Assembly (NCBI GenBank): GCA_016169945.1
Contig: JADLSH010000114.1
Span: 2,454,001-2,518,000 of the forward strand
Direction: 5' to 3'
Source: Trachythela sp. YZ-2020
Lineage: Eukaryota; Cnidaria; Anthozoa; Malacalcyonacea; Clavulariidae
Length of the DNA stretch: 64,000 nucleotides
The notes beneath the pieces were generated by a model. It searched no databases. It saw only the letters and a list, made by a program, of their open reading frames with translations, and had not been told where the DNA came from. This document shows positions 1 through 10,685 of this stretch, piece after piece (the stretch's first letter is position 1; each line of letters opens with the position of its first letter). The translations under genes were made by a program, and so were the position numbers.

Positions 1-168
1 GATAATTGACGCGAGTCAGAAATACAATTACAACCGAAGTTTTGTTACTGCCATGCCCCTTCACCTCCCCTCATTACTAGCTCCCAATCTCTTGACGCAC
101 CGTTGTCCACAGAGCTACCTGCGGAGAAGGCTAATTAATGCTAAGTTAATGCATACACTTATTCATTT

Positions 169-275
169 GCTAAATGTTTGCATTTCGCTGAAAATGATTT
201 GCCAATTTACCAAATGGCCTGTGCTAAATGTTTGCATTTCGCTGAAAATGATTTGCCAATTTACCAAATGGCCTG
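169..275. repeat. Two-copy tandem repeat, 54-bp period
   Basis: A 54-base unit beginning GCTAAATGTTTGCATTTCGC occurs twice back to back with no visible differences over most of its length. It lies in AT-rich DNA with no recognised gene. Confidence 0.85.
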
Positions 276-777
276 CTGTATATCAATGTCATTTGAACAT
301 CGAACGTTTATTTAGACAAAGTTTGCTCATAAAAGTATTAAAATCATGCCATTTCTATTCTCAACACTATATTTAGGTCAAATCGACATAGTGCATGATC
401 TTTATTTGATATGTTCATAGCCAACATCACCTCGCACCAAGTTTACTTTTGTTTACTTGACATTCAGTATTAAAATACTTTGGGAGGCTCCAGGGGCATC
501 CCCCTCCCTCCAGGAGCACCCCCTCCCTCGAGGGCACCCCCTCGGCCCCTCCCACAAGTTTGAAATCTATAGACAAGTTGAATGCATGTTTATATAAAAA
601 TATATTTTCAAAAATTTCAAACCTTACTGCTTACAATATTTACATTTTACTCTAAAACTAATGCTTAACTAACCCTAATATAAAAAGTTTTCAATATATA
701 CAGTCACTAAATCGCTGTCTCTTGATTACTGAATATAAATATAGATAAGTTTTTGCAATAGTCAAATTTCAAAACTT
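276..777. other. Intergenic, no gene seen
   Basis: AT-rich sequence with a short C-rich patch at 481-556 built from degenerate CCCCCTCCCTCCAGG-like units. Nothing coding is supported. Confidence 0.5.
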
Positions 778-1583
778 TTACTCTATAGCATTAACGTCAA
801 CAACTAACTTCTCGTTGTTGTTGTATGTTAGTTCCACTGCGCCGAGTAGCAGCAACGCGTCACTAGCCTCATTTAGTGAAGAGGAAAGTATCGGTGGAGA
901 TTCAGGCATGCTAGCGTTGTAGATCGCAAGGAACCGTTGAAGAATCTGTTCAAAAAATGTCACTGTTACACGTGATCCATCAGCACCAGACAACGAAACC
1001 TTAGCGCTTATCCGACGACGACATTTAGTGGTTTTCTGCCGACTCTTACAGTGTGGGCAACTGACTAATGGCGGAATGGGGTCGGACTCTTCTTCCAGTG
1101 GAAGGATTTTCTTACCGCATGTTATACATGCGAGGAATGCGGTCAGGAATTCAACTGCGTCAATCGTGGCTGCCTCCAGGGTGGTCAGGAACGATGAGGC
1201 AATGGATCTGTCGACGTCCACATCTACGAATTTCTCGGGGTCACTGGGAGCAACCACAGTCTCCTTTCTGGTCGACAAGCACTTGCCTTTCGTGTCTTCG
1301 TCGCGCTTTAAACGAAGGTTACCCAGCTTGTAGCATCCAACGTGTAGTTCTCGATTTCGCACAGTTGGCAACTTTCTTCTTTTGCTTTGAGAGTCTTGTG
1401 CTTCTCCGGTGAGAAGCAAACTGCTCGGACCATCTCATCCTTTGTCTGCAGTTTCATGTCGAAGTATTGGCAGTTATTCTGGCTTCGTTTTACCGGACTT
1501 ACGCTGTGCACGTAGCAATTTAATGGATTCATATTCAGTAATCGTGAAGAAGTTAGCAATTTCTGCGCACCATACAGTAACAA
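778..1583 (-). pseudogene. RPA1-like OB-fold / zinc-ribbon protein, frameshifted
   Basis: Two minus-strand frames read as one protein. The first (1583 to about 1320) has an OB-fold-like stretch (VHSVSPVKRS, YFDMKLQT, VRAVCFSP) of the kind I associate with RPA-like single-strand-DNA-binding proteins common in cnidarian genomes. The second (about 1335 to 778) carries a C-x2-C ... C-x2-C arrangement (CITCGKK and CPHCKSR) like the zinc ribbon in the C-terminal part of RPA70, followed by a second predicted beta-rich region. The frames overlap at 1308-1419 and switching near 1320-1335 joins them, so one small indel probably broke the gene. A TATA-like GGTATAAA lies at 1611-1618 just upstream. Family call is from motif memory. 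It could be host-derived or transposon-borne. Confidence 0.5.
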
Positions 1584-1597
1584 CTAACGACGACTGA

Positions 1598-2906
1598 CTG
1601 AACGACTGAATTTATACCTACACGTCACGTGATTGTTTCGCAAATACAACCAATCAGTTCACGTTTTAATAATATCGATTGCAAAGCGTTTCACCGTTTT
1701 CACACATGACTAATATTAAAGTGCTTAATTTCTCATGGGAACGCATCCGTCATTGACCATAAATAATACTAAATTTATGCCTTTGGGTTAAATCAGTGCT
1801 ATATATATACTATTTCAATACTATATATATATATATATATTATTATTATTATGTATGACTATTCTGAATTTTGCGCACGGCACGCATTAAAATCATAGAT
1901 AAAAATGGCACGATCGAAATTGATACTTTGTTCTACTTAAATTCGCGCAGAATTCGCGCAGACCATAGATCGAATACGACATTCCATACATAAATTGATA
2001 TTGTGTACGAAACTAAGTAGTAATAAGGATGCTTCGTCAAATTTGTTTAGTCTATATATATAAATATATATATATACGGTACGCATTAAAGATAAAAATG
2101 GTACTATATTTATAGGCTTGATATATATAGCCTTTGAGTTAATCGGTGCTATAGATACAACATCTATATATATATATGTATGACTATTCTCAATTTTGCG
2201 CACGGCACGCATGTATCAAAATAAGTTAGAATCATACATAAAAATTGCACTAGTACCAAGTTTATCGGTATTCGGTAGTGCGATCAGGGGGGAAATAGGG
2301 CACGGGTCATTATATATTCTAATATGTGCCCTATATAGGCTATATCGCTACAGTATAGTTCCATTTTGACAAATAAAGTGCAATATATGTTCCGACTAGA
2401 CCGTTGGGCTGGGGACGAGATTGGACTTGGTCATGTGAATCGCATTTCACTTCCAATGCCGAAATAGCCTTAAAAAGGCTTAAAATGTAACGAGTTTTCA
2501 CAGCTCATGCAGAGCGTATTTGCGCGACACGATGCTTATCCTATTTTAACAATTTTGTTGTTTCGCCGAAATGCTTTCCTTTAAATTATTCTGTCCTGTG
2601 TTAACAATTGTGAATGAATAGATGAACAAGTCGTTCTTTAGAGCGTTAAGTCGCTATGGACTAAACTATGTTTATGTGTGGTGCTATAATGATTTAATAA
2701 ATAACATCACCATAAGATAAATGTTATATGGTTGACATGAATATCAATCTTCCCATACAGACGTATCAAGCTTCCCATATAGGACCGAGTACATGATAGT
2801 TTACTGTGTAATGATAGTGTGGTTACAGCTGGTGTGACCATTGATGCCCTCGTAAACTAATAAACCAATTACACTAAAAATCGGGCAGGCAGGCCCTGGT
2901 ACGAGT
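1598..2906. other. AT-rich intergenic DNA with TA microsatellites
   Basis: Repeated (TA)n tracts near 1800-1850, 2053-2076 and 2163-2176, and two similar blocks (around 1850-1890 and 2180-2225) sharing TATGACTATTCTSAATTTTG and GCACGGCACGCAT, so an old duplication is likely. No gene is supported. Confidence 0.5.
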
Positions 2907-3050
2907 TTAACTGAAGCTTATTGATATGCGAAATCTTACTTCCGCCCAAACGAGCGATATTATTGGAACATACAGCCAATCAGAGTCCTCCAAATCTTTG
3001 TTTGTCCGAAAGATGGCGACAATTTCCGATTTTGCCGTCGGAACGATTTC

Positions 3051-3127
3051 CAACCTCTTCCCCAGGGCCATTTGCAGAGTAGGCGCCAAATGCGCCTCCT
3101 CTGCAAATGGCCCTGGGGACGAGGTTG
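3051..3127. mobile_element. 77-bp near-perfect palindromic MITE, 9-bp target duplication
   Basis: The element starts CAACCTCTTCCCCAGGGCC and ends with its near-exact reverse complement, with only five bases (CAAAT) in the middle. AACGATTTC flanks it on both sides (3042-3050 and 3128-3136), a 9-base target duplication. The end sequence CAACCTCKT(T/C)CCCAGG is shared with the 2.3-kb element at 33939-36240, which also has a 9-base duplication, so the two belong to one family. Nine-base duplications are typical of Mutator-like elements. Confidence 0.85.
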
Positions 3128-3513
3128 AACGATTTCGGCAATTTCCGAATTTGCTTGACCTCCTCGCAGGGTTTCCACTTTCATGGAAATTTCCATATTT
3201 TATGGCATTTTTGAAGTAAAATCAGGTCTTTTCCAATTCCATGAAAAATTCCATATCACATGGAAATTCTATGGAAATTTCAGTTTTCAGCAAATAATAC
3301 CAATTAAATATATTGAATACTGAGTGTTAAAAATCCAAAAGAATATCCTAAATATCACGTTTAATCCTATTTTCAAGGACAAATCACCTATAATATTAGA
3401 TGGAATCCTCTGATATGGAATTTTCAGATGTTGAAACATGTGTGGGATAATGTGGGGATGTCAGGGGAAATATAGGTTATTGTGGGGTAAATTGTGATAC
3501 TTAGGGATAGCAT

Positions 3514-6500
3514 TTGCGAATTTATGGAATTTTTGGTAAATTTATGGAAATTTTTGCTGTCAAATATGGAAATTACAACTTTGAAAGTGGAAGCACTGCC
3601 TCCTCGTGTAGTGTTCATTTTTGTAACCTGATTTTATCGATCGTCATTTTCTACTTTCGAAAGTTTAGTATCCTGATATTGTTGCCATTATACTTGGATA
3701 GTTATCCTGATTTGGTAAGTATATTAAACATGAATTCTGGTAGATTTAGCAGTATGAATTGCAGCAGCTTTTGTGAGTTGTATCATTTGTATGGAGCCAT
3801 GTTTCGCGTAACAGCAAAGAATAAACTTCTTCGGAGGGCAAGCAGACCTATTCGGAGAAGACGTCAACCTCTTCGGAGACCAAATCAGTCTCTTCGGAGA
3901 CCAAATCAGTCTCTTCGGAGACCAAATCAGTCTCTTCGGAGACCAAATCAGTCTCTTCGGAGACCAAATCAGTCTCTTCGGAGATCAAATCAGTCTCTTC
4001 GGAGATCTAATCAATCTCTTCGGAGATCAAATCAGTCTCTTCGGAGACCAAATCAGTCTCTTCGGAGATCAAAACAATCTCTTCGGAGATCAAATCAGTC
4101 TCTTCGGAGATCAAATCAGTCTCTTCGGAGATCAAAACAGTCTCTTCGGAGATCAAAACAGTCTCTTCGGAGATCAAATCAGTCTCTTCGGAGATCAAAT
4201 CAGTCTCTTCGGAGATCTAATCAGTCTCTTCGGAGATCAAAACAGTCTCTTCGGAGATCTAATCAGTCTCTTCGGAGATCAAAACAGTCTCTTCGGAGAT
4301 CAAAACAGTCTCTTCGGAGATCAAATCGGTCTCTTCGGAGATCAAAACAGTCTCTTCGGAGATCAAAACAGTCTCTTCGGAGATCAAAACAGTCTCTTCG
4401 GAGATCAAATCAGTCTCTTCGGAGATCTAATCAATCTCTTCGGAGATCAAAACAGTCTCTTCGGAGATCAAAACAGTCTCTTCGGAGATCAAAACAGTCT
4501 CTTCGGAGATCAAATCAGTCTCTTCGGAGATCAAAATATCAATCTCTTCTGAAACAATTCACAAAATCTGATGTAATTCACCAGCAAAAGAAGTACAACA
4601 TGGCACATGTAACACGTGTCCACAATAGCTATATTATGTGTATAAATTCAGATCAATGTGTGCATAGGTACAGGTCTTCTGTAAGGAAATTGACTAAACA
4701 ACCAAATGTTAAACGATGTAGAGACCGTGAACCTTCTAGGTTACCTTTAAAGAGGATTATATTAGCTTTGAGAAAGAGAAAAAATAGACCATTTTTGAAG
4801 CATTATTTTGTAAGAAATGTTCCTAAGTCATCTATTTTAAACAAGTTAGCTAGAAATTACAAGCAATATTGTTTTCAATTTGTGCATATGCAACATATCT
4901 TTCTCAACTCATTCAGGTATTTTAAACCATCTGTTCATTTAGTTCACAAAAATATTGAAACAACAAAATGCTCTTCATGTAATATTTTATACAATCAATG
5001 CATAGCTGGTAATTACAATTTTGCTAACCAACAATATCACATATCTCAAAAGAAACTATTGTTGTCAGGCGATATTGAATTAAATCCTGGTCCTGTTCAA
5101 AACAATAGTCTAACTAGGCTGCCATCAAATGTAGTGTTAGGGCAAAGGTTAAGATGCTTTCAGTTAAGACCATTTGATGTTGGTGGTGATGGTGACTGTT
5201 TCTTTCGAGCTGTGTCACATCAGTTATATGGTAACCCTGAACAACACTTAGAAGTTAGAGCAGCTGGTATTGCATATATGAGAGATAATCCTGAGAGATT
5301 CATTGAAAGTAACACTGAAAACTCTTGGTTAGAATACCTTAATAATATGTCTATGCGAGGGACATGGGGTGATGCTATGATTATACAAGCTGTAGCTGAC
5401 CAGCTTAAGTTAAAAATTATTATTGCCGAGACACATGAAGGGTTTCGTGAATATAGTATAATACAACCAGTGTTATCAACACAGCAACTAAGCAATGTAT
5501 ATTTGGGTCACATTGATGAGTATCATTATGTATCAACATTGCCATGTTCTTCAATGTCAGGTCTCTGTCATAATCAGTCAAATTCTCCACAACAATTAGA
5601 TACTAGTAAAAATGTTGAGATAAGTATTAATCAAACTATTAGTAACAGAAAAACAAATGTGACTGTGAATCCTGAACAGTCAACACAGAGGTCTCAGTCT
5701 AAGCAACTGAAAACACAGTACATGAGAGAATACATGAAAAGAAAACGAGATAGTGAGAGTTTCCAGCGCTCAACACCCAGTGCTGCATCTAAGCAAAAGA
5801 AAAGCCAGTACATCAATGAATATATGAAACAAAAACGGGATACTGAGAATTTCCAGCCCTCAACACCCAGTGCTGCATCTAAGCAAAAGAAAAGCCAGTA
5901 CATGAATGAATATATGAAACAAAAACGGGATAGTGAGAATTTCCAGCCCTCAACACCCAGTGCTGCGTCTAAGCAAAAGAAAAAACAGTACATGAATGAA
6001 TATATGAAAAAAAAACGGGATAGTGAGAGTTTCCAGCCCTGGACACAGAGTGCTGCATCTAAGCAAAAGAAAAAAATGTACATGAATGAATATATGAAAC
6101 GAAAACGGGATACTGAGAGTTTCCAGCCCTCAACAATGAGTGCTGCATCTAAGCAAAAGAAAAAACAGTATATGAATGAATTCATGAAACAAAAACGTTC
6201 TGAGAGTGAACCAGTGCAAAGTTTAATATCCAAATTTCATGATATCGTCTCACAAGGTCCTCTTTATATTTGCACTTGTTGTTACCAATTATGGTATAAG
6301 CATAGTGTCATCCCAGCTGCAACACTTAAAGAAAGTAATCCTGATGTTCAAAAGAAACTTTTAAATACAAAAAGTATTGACAATGTTGAATGGTTGTGTA
6401 AAACATGTAATAAGCACTTAAAAAACAATAAGGTGCCTCCTTGTGCTGCCATAAATGGGATGCAGTTCCCACAAAAGCCTTCATTTTTTTATTTAAATGA

Positions 6501-9500
6501 ATTAGAATGTAGATTGCTTGCTCCAAGACTTGCATTCCTAAAATTAATGCAGGCTCCTAGAGGTAGACAACTAAAGATCAATGGAAATATTGTTAATGTT
6601 CCAGCAGATGTTGCTAATACTGTTAGCATGTTGCCAAGGTTACCAGATGAGACCAGCACCATTAAAGTTAACCTTAAGAGAAGATTACAATACAAAAGTT
6701 CAGCTTGGTCACTCAATATCAGACCAAACAAAGTAGCAGAAGCTGCCAAATGGCTTGTAAATAATGGTAACCTTTATAAAGAGGAAGGTATAAGTTTCAA
6801 TGATACTTGGCTTGAAGGTAATTCAAATACTTTGGTATTTGATGATAGTGACAATGACCAAATTTCAGAGGGTTCACAAAATGTAGTGGACTGTAATGCA
6901 GAAAACTTGAACTGTGATACAGACAGTAAGACCCAGCAAACATTAACATGTGATGATGATGATCACTGGAGTGAAGATGAGGCAGAAACACCTGCCGGAG
7001 TCACTGACACTATGTTAACAGCCCCAGATTTTGTGACTGATAATGAACGCCAGCATATTCTAAATGTTGCACCTGGTGAGGGCAATAAGCCTATGAGCAT
7101 ATTTAGGGATAGATATTCAGAGGAATTAGCATATCCTGGTATATTTCTTGGACAGAAACGACCTGACAATACAAATAGACTAACTAATGTCCATTATAGT
7201 GAAATTTGCAAATCTGAATTAAGACGGTGTGACCGAAGGGCTGCAATGTGTGTAGAAAATATTTTCTTTAAAACTAAGAAATTGCAAATGAAGATTTTGC
7301 TAGGGCAATCACAAGTTGCATTAAGAAAATGTCAACAAAATAGTGGCACAGTTACTGCTGGACAACTAAAACAGCCAGGTGCAATAGATAACATGATTCA
7401 CCATGATCAAGGATTTAAATTTCTAAGAGCTGTGAGGGGTTCACCTCCATATTTTGAAAAAGCCAAAAAAGATATATTTGCAATGATAAGGCAGTTAGGC
7501 GCTGCTTCATTATTCTGTAGTTTCTCTTCTGCAGAAACAAAATGGATTCATCTACTCAGAATACTTGGTAAGCTTGTTGATAACAAAGAATACACTGACA
7601 ATGAACTTGAGAACCTCAATTGGGAAGAGAAAAGCAGATTAATTCAGAGTGATCCAGTGACATGTGCTAGACACTTTGACTATCAAGTACACAAGTTTCT
7701 GCAAAATTTTCTTTTAAGTAAAACTGCACCTCTAGGAAAAGTTGCCGACTGGTTTTATCGAGTTGAATATCAACAAAGGGGATCACCTCATATTCATATG
7801 TTAATATGGCTAGAAAATGCTCCTACATTTGGTGTAGATTTTGATTGTGATGTTGTTTCATTCATTGATAAAATAATAACATGTGAAAAGCCAACTGAGG
7901 ATCAAGAGTTACTTAGTACACTTGTAAACAGGCAGGTTCATCGTCATTCTCACACTTGTCGAAAGAAATCCAAAAGTGTATGTCGTTTTAATTACCCGCA
8001 ACCACCTATGCGATCAACCAAAATTCTATATCCATTAGATACTGATATGAATGATAATGAACTTGAACAACATAAAGATACTTGGAAGTTGATAAAGAAA
8101 AATCTCAATGATATGAAAGAGGGTGACGACATTACATTTGACCAATTGTTGGTTAATCTTAAACTGACAGAACAACATTATTTGTTAGCTGTTCGATCCA
8201 GCCTCAAGGCACCAACTATATTCTTAAAAAGAAAACCAAATGAATTAAGGATCAATAATTACAATGCTGCATGTCTTAGTGCATGGCGTGCAAATATGGA
8301 CATTCAGTTTGTACTTGATGTATATGCATGTGCAATGTACATTGTATCATATATATCCAAAGCCCAAAAAGGCATGAGTGAGCTATTGAGGACTGCTTGT
8401 GAAGAAGCAAGGAGGGGAAACTCCAGTATTAAGCAACAAGTGAGAGATATTGGAAATAAATTTTTAAACAATGTTGAAATAAGTGCGCAAGAAGCAGTCT
8501 ACATAGTACTGCAACTTCCAATGAGGAAATCTTCTCGTCAAGTAGTATTTATAAACACTTCGCCCCCTGAGAACAGAGTTCAGTTACTAAAACCAATGCG
8601 AGAAATCAACGATATGGAAGATGATTCTGATGAGGTCTATGCATCTGGTTTAATAAGGCGTTACACAAAACGACCAGCCAAACTTGAAAATTTGTCACTT
8701 GCTGATTGGGCTGCATGGTATGACTCTTGTGGTAAGCCATATATCAAACCATCCCGTGAACTAGACATTGATAACTATCCACTTGAGACAAATTTTGATG
8801 ATAATCATGATGATGATGATACTGAGCAACAAGAAAGTGAACAAAAGAATAAAAAAAGAACTAAAGCCAGAATTATCCGAAGTGTCTGTTTTAACAAGGA
8901 AGTTGATTCTGAGAAACATTACCGTGAACTGATCATGTTATTCACATCATGGAGAAATGAAACAACCGACTTAATAAAAAATTGTTGTTCTTACCAGGAG
9001 CACTATTTACAACTTAAAAATACAATAGATGAGCAAATGAAACAGTATGCTATTTGTAGTGATGACCTGAATGAGATCCAAGAGCAACTTAACAATATGG
9101 AAGATAATGATGATAACTATGACCTTATTGCCCCAGGAACACAAAATATTGAGCGTCAAGAAGAATCTGAGGGTACACAAGACCTTCATCCAGAATTGAA
9201 TGCAAACTATGACCTATCTGGTGATCTTGGAATACCTTCAACTGCATCAAATACTGAACGGCTAATATTACATGAAGAACAGGATGATGTTTACAGAGGA
9301 ATGGTACAAAAACTAAACAAAGAACAAAAAGAATTTTTCTATCATGTGTTACATCTTATAAAAACTTCTGAGAGTCCATTCTACTGTTTTCTCAGTGGAG
9401 GAGCTGGAGTTGGCAAGTCGCATCTAACTAAGTCTCTTTATCAAGCAGCATTGAAGTATTACAATACAAGAGCAGGTGATGATTTCCATCAAGTAAAAAT

Positions 9501-9594
9501 ATTAATGCTTGCGCCAACTGGCAAAGCAGCTTTCAATATTAAAGGTAACACAATTCATAATGCACTTGCAATATACCAGCATGTCAGTCCTTAA
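3514..9594 (+). CDS. Helentron protein, N-terminal part: 2A - OTU - Rep - start of helicase
   Basis: A 2026-residue frame. In order: an Arg-rich tandem repeat (about residues 113-343), a basic linker, a 2A-type motif (GDIELNPGP, residues 519-527), an OTU cysteine protease domain (about 550-675, with GDGDCFFRAV and a late HIDEYHYVS), six ~30-residue basic repeats (about 729-897), the Helitron N-terminal/Rep region with HUH (H1426-x-H1428 in SPHIHML) and the paired-tyrosine motif Y1609-x3-Y1613-x2-K1616, and the Walker A of a Pif1-like helicase (GGAGVGKS, about 1961-1968). It ends at a frameshift; the same protein continues in another frame. The true start is uncertain: ATGs near 3731 and 3799 also fit. 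The protein would nick and unwind DNA for rolling-circle transposition. Confidence 0.85.
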   Translation: MRIYGIFGKFMEIFAVKYGNYNFESGSTASSCSVHFCNLILSIVIFYFRKFSILILLPLYLDSYPDLVSILNMNSGRFSSMNCSSFCELYHLYGAMFRVTAKNKLLRRASRPIRRRRQPLRRPNQSLRRPNQSLRRPNQSLRRPNQSLRRPNQSLRRSNQSLRRSNQSLRRSNQSLRRPNQSLRRSKQSLRRSNQSLRRSNQSLRRSKQSLRRSKQSLRRSNQSLRRSNQSLRRSNQSLRRSKQSLRRSNQSLRRSKQSLRRSKQSLRRSNRSLRRSKQSLRRSKQSLRRSKQSLRRSNQSLRRSNQSLRRSKQSLRRSKQSLRRSKQSLRRSNQSLRRSKYQSLLKQFTKSDVIHQQKKYNMAHVTRVHNSYIMCINSDQCVHRYRSSVRKLTKQPNVKRCRDREPSRLPLKRIILALRKRKNRPFLKHYFVRNVPKSSILNKLARNYKQYCFQFVHMQHIFLNSFRYFKPSVHLVHKNIETTKCSSCNILYNQCIAGNYNFANQQYHISQKKLLLSGDIELNPGPVQNNSLTRLPSNVVLGQRLRCFQLRPFDVGGDGDCFFRAVSHQLYGNPEQHLEVRAAGIAYMRDNPERFIESNTENSWLEYLNNMSMRGTWGDAMIIQAVADQLKLKIIIAETHEGFREYSIIQPVLSTQQLSNVYLGHIDEYHYVSTLPCSSMSGLCHNQSNSPQQLDTSKNVEISINQTISNRKTNVTVNPEQSTQRSQSKQLKTQYMREYMKRKRDSESFQRSTPSAASKQKKSQYINEYMKQKRDTENFQPSTPSAASKQKKSQYMNEYMKQKRDSENFQPSTPSAASKQKKKQYMNEYMKKKRDSESFQPWTQSAASKQKKKMYMNEYMKRKRDTESFQPSTMSAASKQKKKQYMNEFMKQKRSESEPVQSLISKFHDIVSQGPLYICTCCYQLWYKHSVIPAATLKESNPDVQKKLLNTKSIDNVEWLCKTCNKHLKNNKVPPCAAINGMQFPQKPSFFYLNELECRLLAPRLAFLKLMQAPRGRQLKINGNIVNVPADVANTVSMLPRLPDETSTIKVNLKRRLQYKSSAWSLNIRPNKVAEAAKWLVNNGNLYKEEGISFNDTWLEGNSNTLVFDDSDNDQISEGSQNVVDCNAENLNCDTDSKTQQTLTCDDDDHWSEDEAETPAGVTDTMLTAPDFVTDNERQHILNVAPGEGNKPMSIFRDRYSEELAYPGIFLGQKRPDNTNRLTNVHYSEICKSELRRCDRRAAMCVENIFFKTKKLQMKILLGQSQVALRKCQQNSGTVTAGQLKQPGAIDNMIHHDQGFKFLRAVRGSPPYFEKAKKDIFAMIRQLGAASLFCSFSSAETKWIHLLRILGKLVDNKEYTDNELENLNWEEKSRLIQSDPVTCARHFDYQVHKFLQNFLLSKTAPLGKVADWFYRVEYQQRGSPHIHMLIWLENAPTFGVDFDCDVVSFIDKIITCEKPTEDQELLSTLVNRQVHRHSHTCRKKSKSVCRFNYPQPPMRSTKILYPLDTDMNDNELEQHKDTWKLIKKNLNDMKEGDDITFDQLLVNLKLTEQHYLLAVRSSLKAPTIFLKRKPNELRINNYNAACLSAWRANMDIQFVLDVYACAMYIVSYISKAQKGMSELLRTACEEARRGNSSIKQQVRDIGNKFLNNVEISAQEAVYIVLQLPMRKSSRQVVFINTSPPENRVQLLKPMREINDMEDDSDEVYASGLIRRYTKRPAKLENLSLADWAAWYDSCGKPYIKPSRELDIDNYPLETNFDDNHDDDDTEQQESEQKNKKRTKARIIRSVCFNKEVDSEKHYRELIMLFTSWRNETTDLIKNCCSYQEHYLQLKNTIDEQMKQYAICSDDLNEIQEQLNNMEDNDDNYDLIAPGTQNIERQEESEGTQDLHPELNANYDLSGDLGIPSTASNTERLILHEEQDDVYRGMVQKLNKEQKEFFYHVLHLIKTSESPFYCFLSGGAGVGKSHLTKSLYQAALKYYNTRAGDDFHQVKILMLAPTGKAAFNIKGNTIHNALAIYQHVSP
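3877..4545 (+). repeat. 21-bp coding minisatellite, about 32 copies
   Basis: The unit is AGATCAAATCAGTCTCTTCGG with variants (AAACAG, TCTAATCA, CCAAATCA). Because 21 is a multiple of three it stays in frame and encodes the seven-residue unit RRSNQSL/RRSKQSL. This gives a very basic N-terminal tail to the Helentron protein. The reverse frame is also open (ISEETDL units), a by-product of the repeat. Confidence 0.95.
5065..5094 (+). other. 2A-type ribosome-skipping motif
   Basis: The encoded SGDIELNPGP fits the 2A consensus D-(V/I)-E-x-N-P-G-P exactly, preceded by leucines and glycine as usual. 2A motifs stop peptide-bond formation between the last Gly and Pro, giving two proteins from one frame. 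Here it would separate the basic-repeat N-terminal protein (residues 1-526) from the OTU-Rep-helicase-endonuclease part. Activity is inferred from the motif only. Confidence 0.8.
5700..6200 (+). repeat. 90-bp in-frame tandem repeat, six copies
   Basis: Each copy encodes about 30 residues of the pattern QYMNEYMKQKRDSENFQPST followed by PSAASKQKK, with small changes between copies. It lies between the OTU domain and the Rep region, and is highly basic, suggesting a nucleic-acid-binding linker. Confidence 0.9.
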
Positions 9595-10685
9595 AGAACT
9601 ACAAACCACTTGACTCGAGCAGGCTAAACACTTTAAGATGTCAGCTTGGTGGTTTAAAACTAATATTTTTGGATGAGATCTCAATGGTCGGTAGTACAAT
9701 GTTTAATGTTCAAATAAATAATAGACTGAAAGATATCAAAGGAAGTAAAGACGACTTTGGCGGTGTAAGCATAGTTGCAATTGGTGATCTATTTCAACTA
9801 GAACCTGTAATGGATAGGTATATATTTAAGAATCTAGACAATTCAGAATATGCAGTTCTTGCTCCCAATAAATGGCAAGATTATTTTAATATGTTTGAAT
9901 TGCAAGAAATAATGAGACAGAGAGAGAGCAAAGTATTTGCTGAAATATTAAACAGACTTAGAGAAGGCAAGCATACCAAGGATGATATTTTGAAACTCAA
10001 AGAAAGATTAATAAAAGAAAATAGCCTCAATGACCCAATGGATGTGCCTCATTTGTTCATACAAAACAAGAAGGTAAATGAATTTAATGAAAGAGTTCAT
10101 AATGCAGCAACTGGGGAAAAGTTTTCCATTAAAGCAGTGGACAGTGTCATAGGAGCTAACTCTGCTCAGCTGAGAGATAAAATTTTGAGTCAAATACCAG
10201 ATGATCCAAGGAAAACAAAACAAATTGCTTCGAACCTTCAACTTTCAGTTGGGGAAAGAACTGAGATAGCATTAAATGTACGCACTGATGATGGTATGAC
10301 TAATGGTGCCAGTAATGTTGTTAAGAAGATACAATTAAATCAAAGAGATAAACCGTCTGGTATAATATGGGTACAGTTTGACCATTCAGATGTTGGTGAG
10401 AAAACCAGACATGAAAATAGAAATCTTTATGTTCAAGGTATTGAGTCAACATGGACTCCAATAAAACCAATTACTACTCAGTTTGCTGTTGGCAGGAACC
10501 AAACTGTACAAGTTGTGAGAAAACAGTTTCCGCTGAGACCTGCTGCGGCTAAGACAATTCATCGTTCACAAGGTGACACTGAACAAAAAATTGTTGTCAA
10601 TTTTAATACAAGAAGAGCCATACCTCATATACATTATGTTGGTTTGAGCAGAGTGACAAAAATTGAAGGCTTTATATATCACTGA
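9582..10685 (+). CDS. Helentron helicase, continuation after frameshift
   Basis: From about 9582 the helicase continues in a different frame, with no upstream ATG needed: the frame stays open through a family-typical segment (LDSSRLNTLRCQLGG) into the Walker B LDEISM at 9669-9686. Further Pif1/RecD-like helicase motifs follow, including GDLFQLEP (motif III region) and AAAKTIHRSQGDT with the C-terminal VGLSRVTKIEG. The frame ends at 10685 by a second shift, since the conserved C-terminal segment LYITDLCEQK continues in the next frame at 10672. Two single-base shifts within 1.1 kb imply this copy is no longer autonomous, unless they are assembly errors. Confidence 0.8.
   Translation, partial: CQSLKNYKPLDSSRLNTLRCQLGGLKLIFLDEISMVGSTMFNVQINNRLKDIKGSKDDFGGVSIVAIGDLFQLEPVMDRYIFKNLDNSEYAVLAPNKWQDYFNMFELQEIMRQRESKVFAEILNRLREGKHTKDDILKLKERLIKENSLNDPMDVPHLFIQNKKVNEFNERVHNAATGEKFSIKAVDSVIGANSAQLRDKILSQIPDDPRKTKQIASNLQLSVGERTEIALNVRTDDGMTNGASNVVKKIQLNQRDKPSGIIWVQFDHSDVGEKTRHENRNLYVQGIESTWTPIKPITTQFAVGRNQTVQVVRKQFPLRPAAAKTIHRSQGDTEQKIVVNFNTRRAIPHIHYVGLSRVTKIEGFIYH

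Noticed and set aside
4007..4198. Minus-strand ISEETDL repeat frame
   Set aside because: Antisense of the 21-bp coding minisatellite.
3877..4545. CRISPR-like array
   Set aside because: Regular 21-bp units with no unique spacers, in frame, in a eukaryotic transposon: a minisatellite.
5694..6233. Minus-strand frame opposite the Helentron 90-bp repeats
   Set aside because: Antisense shadow of the in-frame tandem repeat; composition (CFFFCLDAAL) mirrors the Lys-rich sense repeat.
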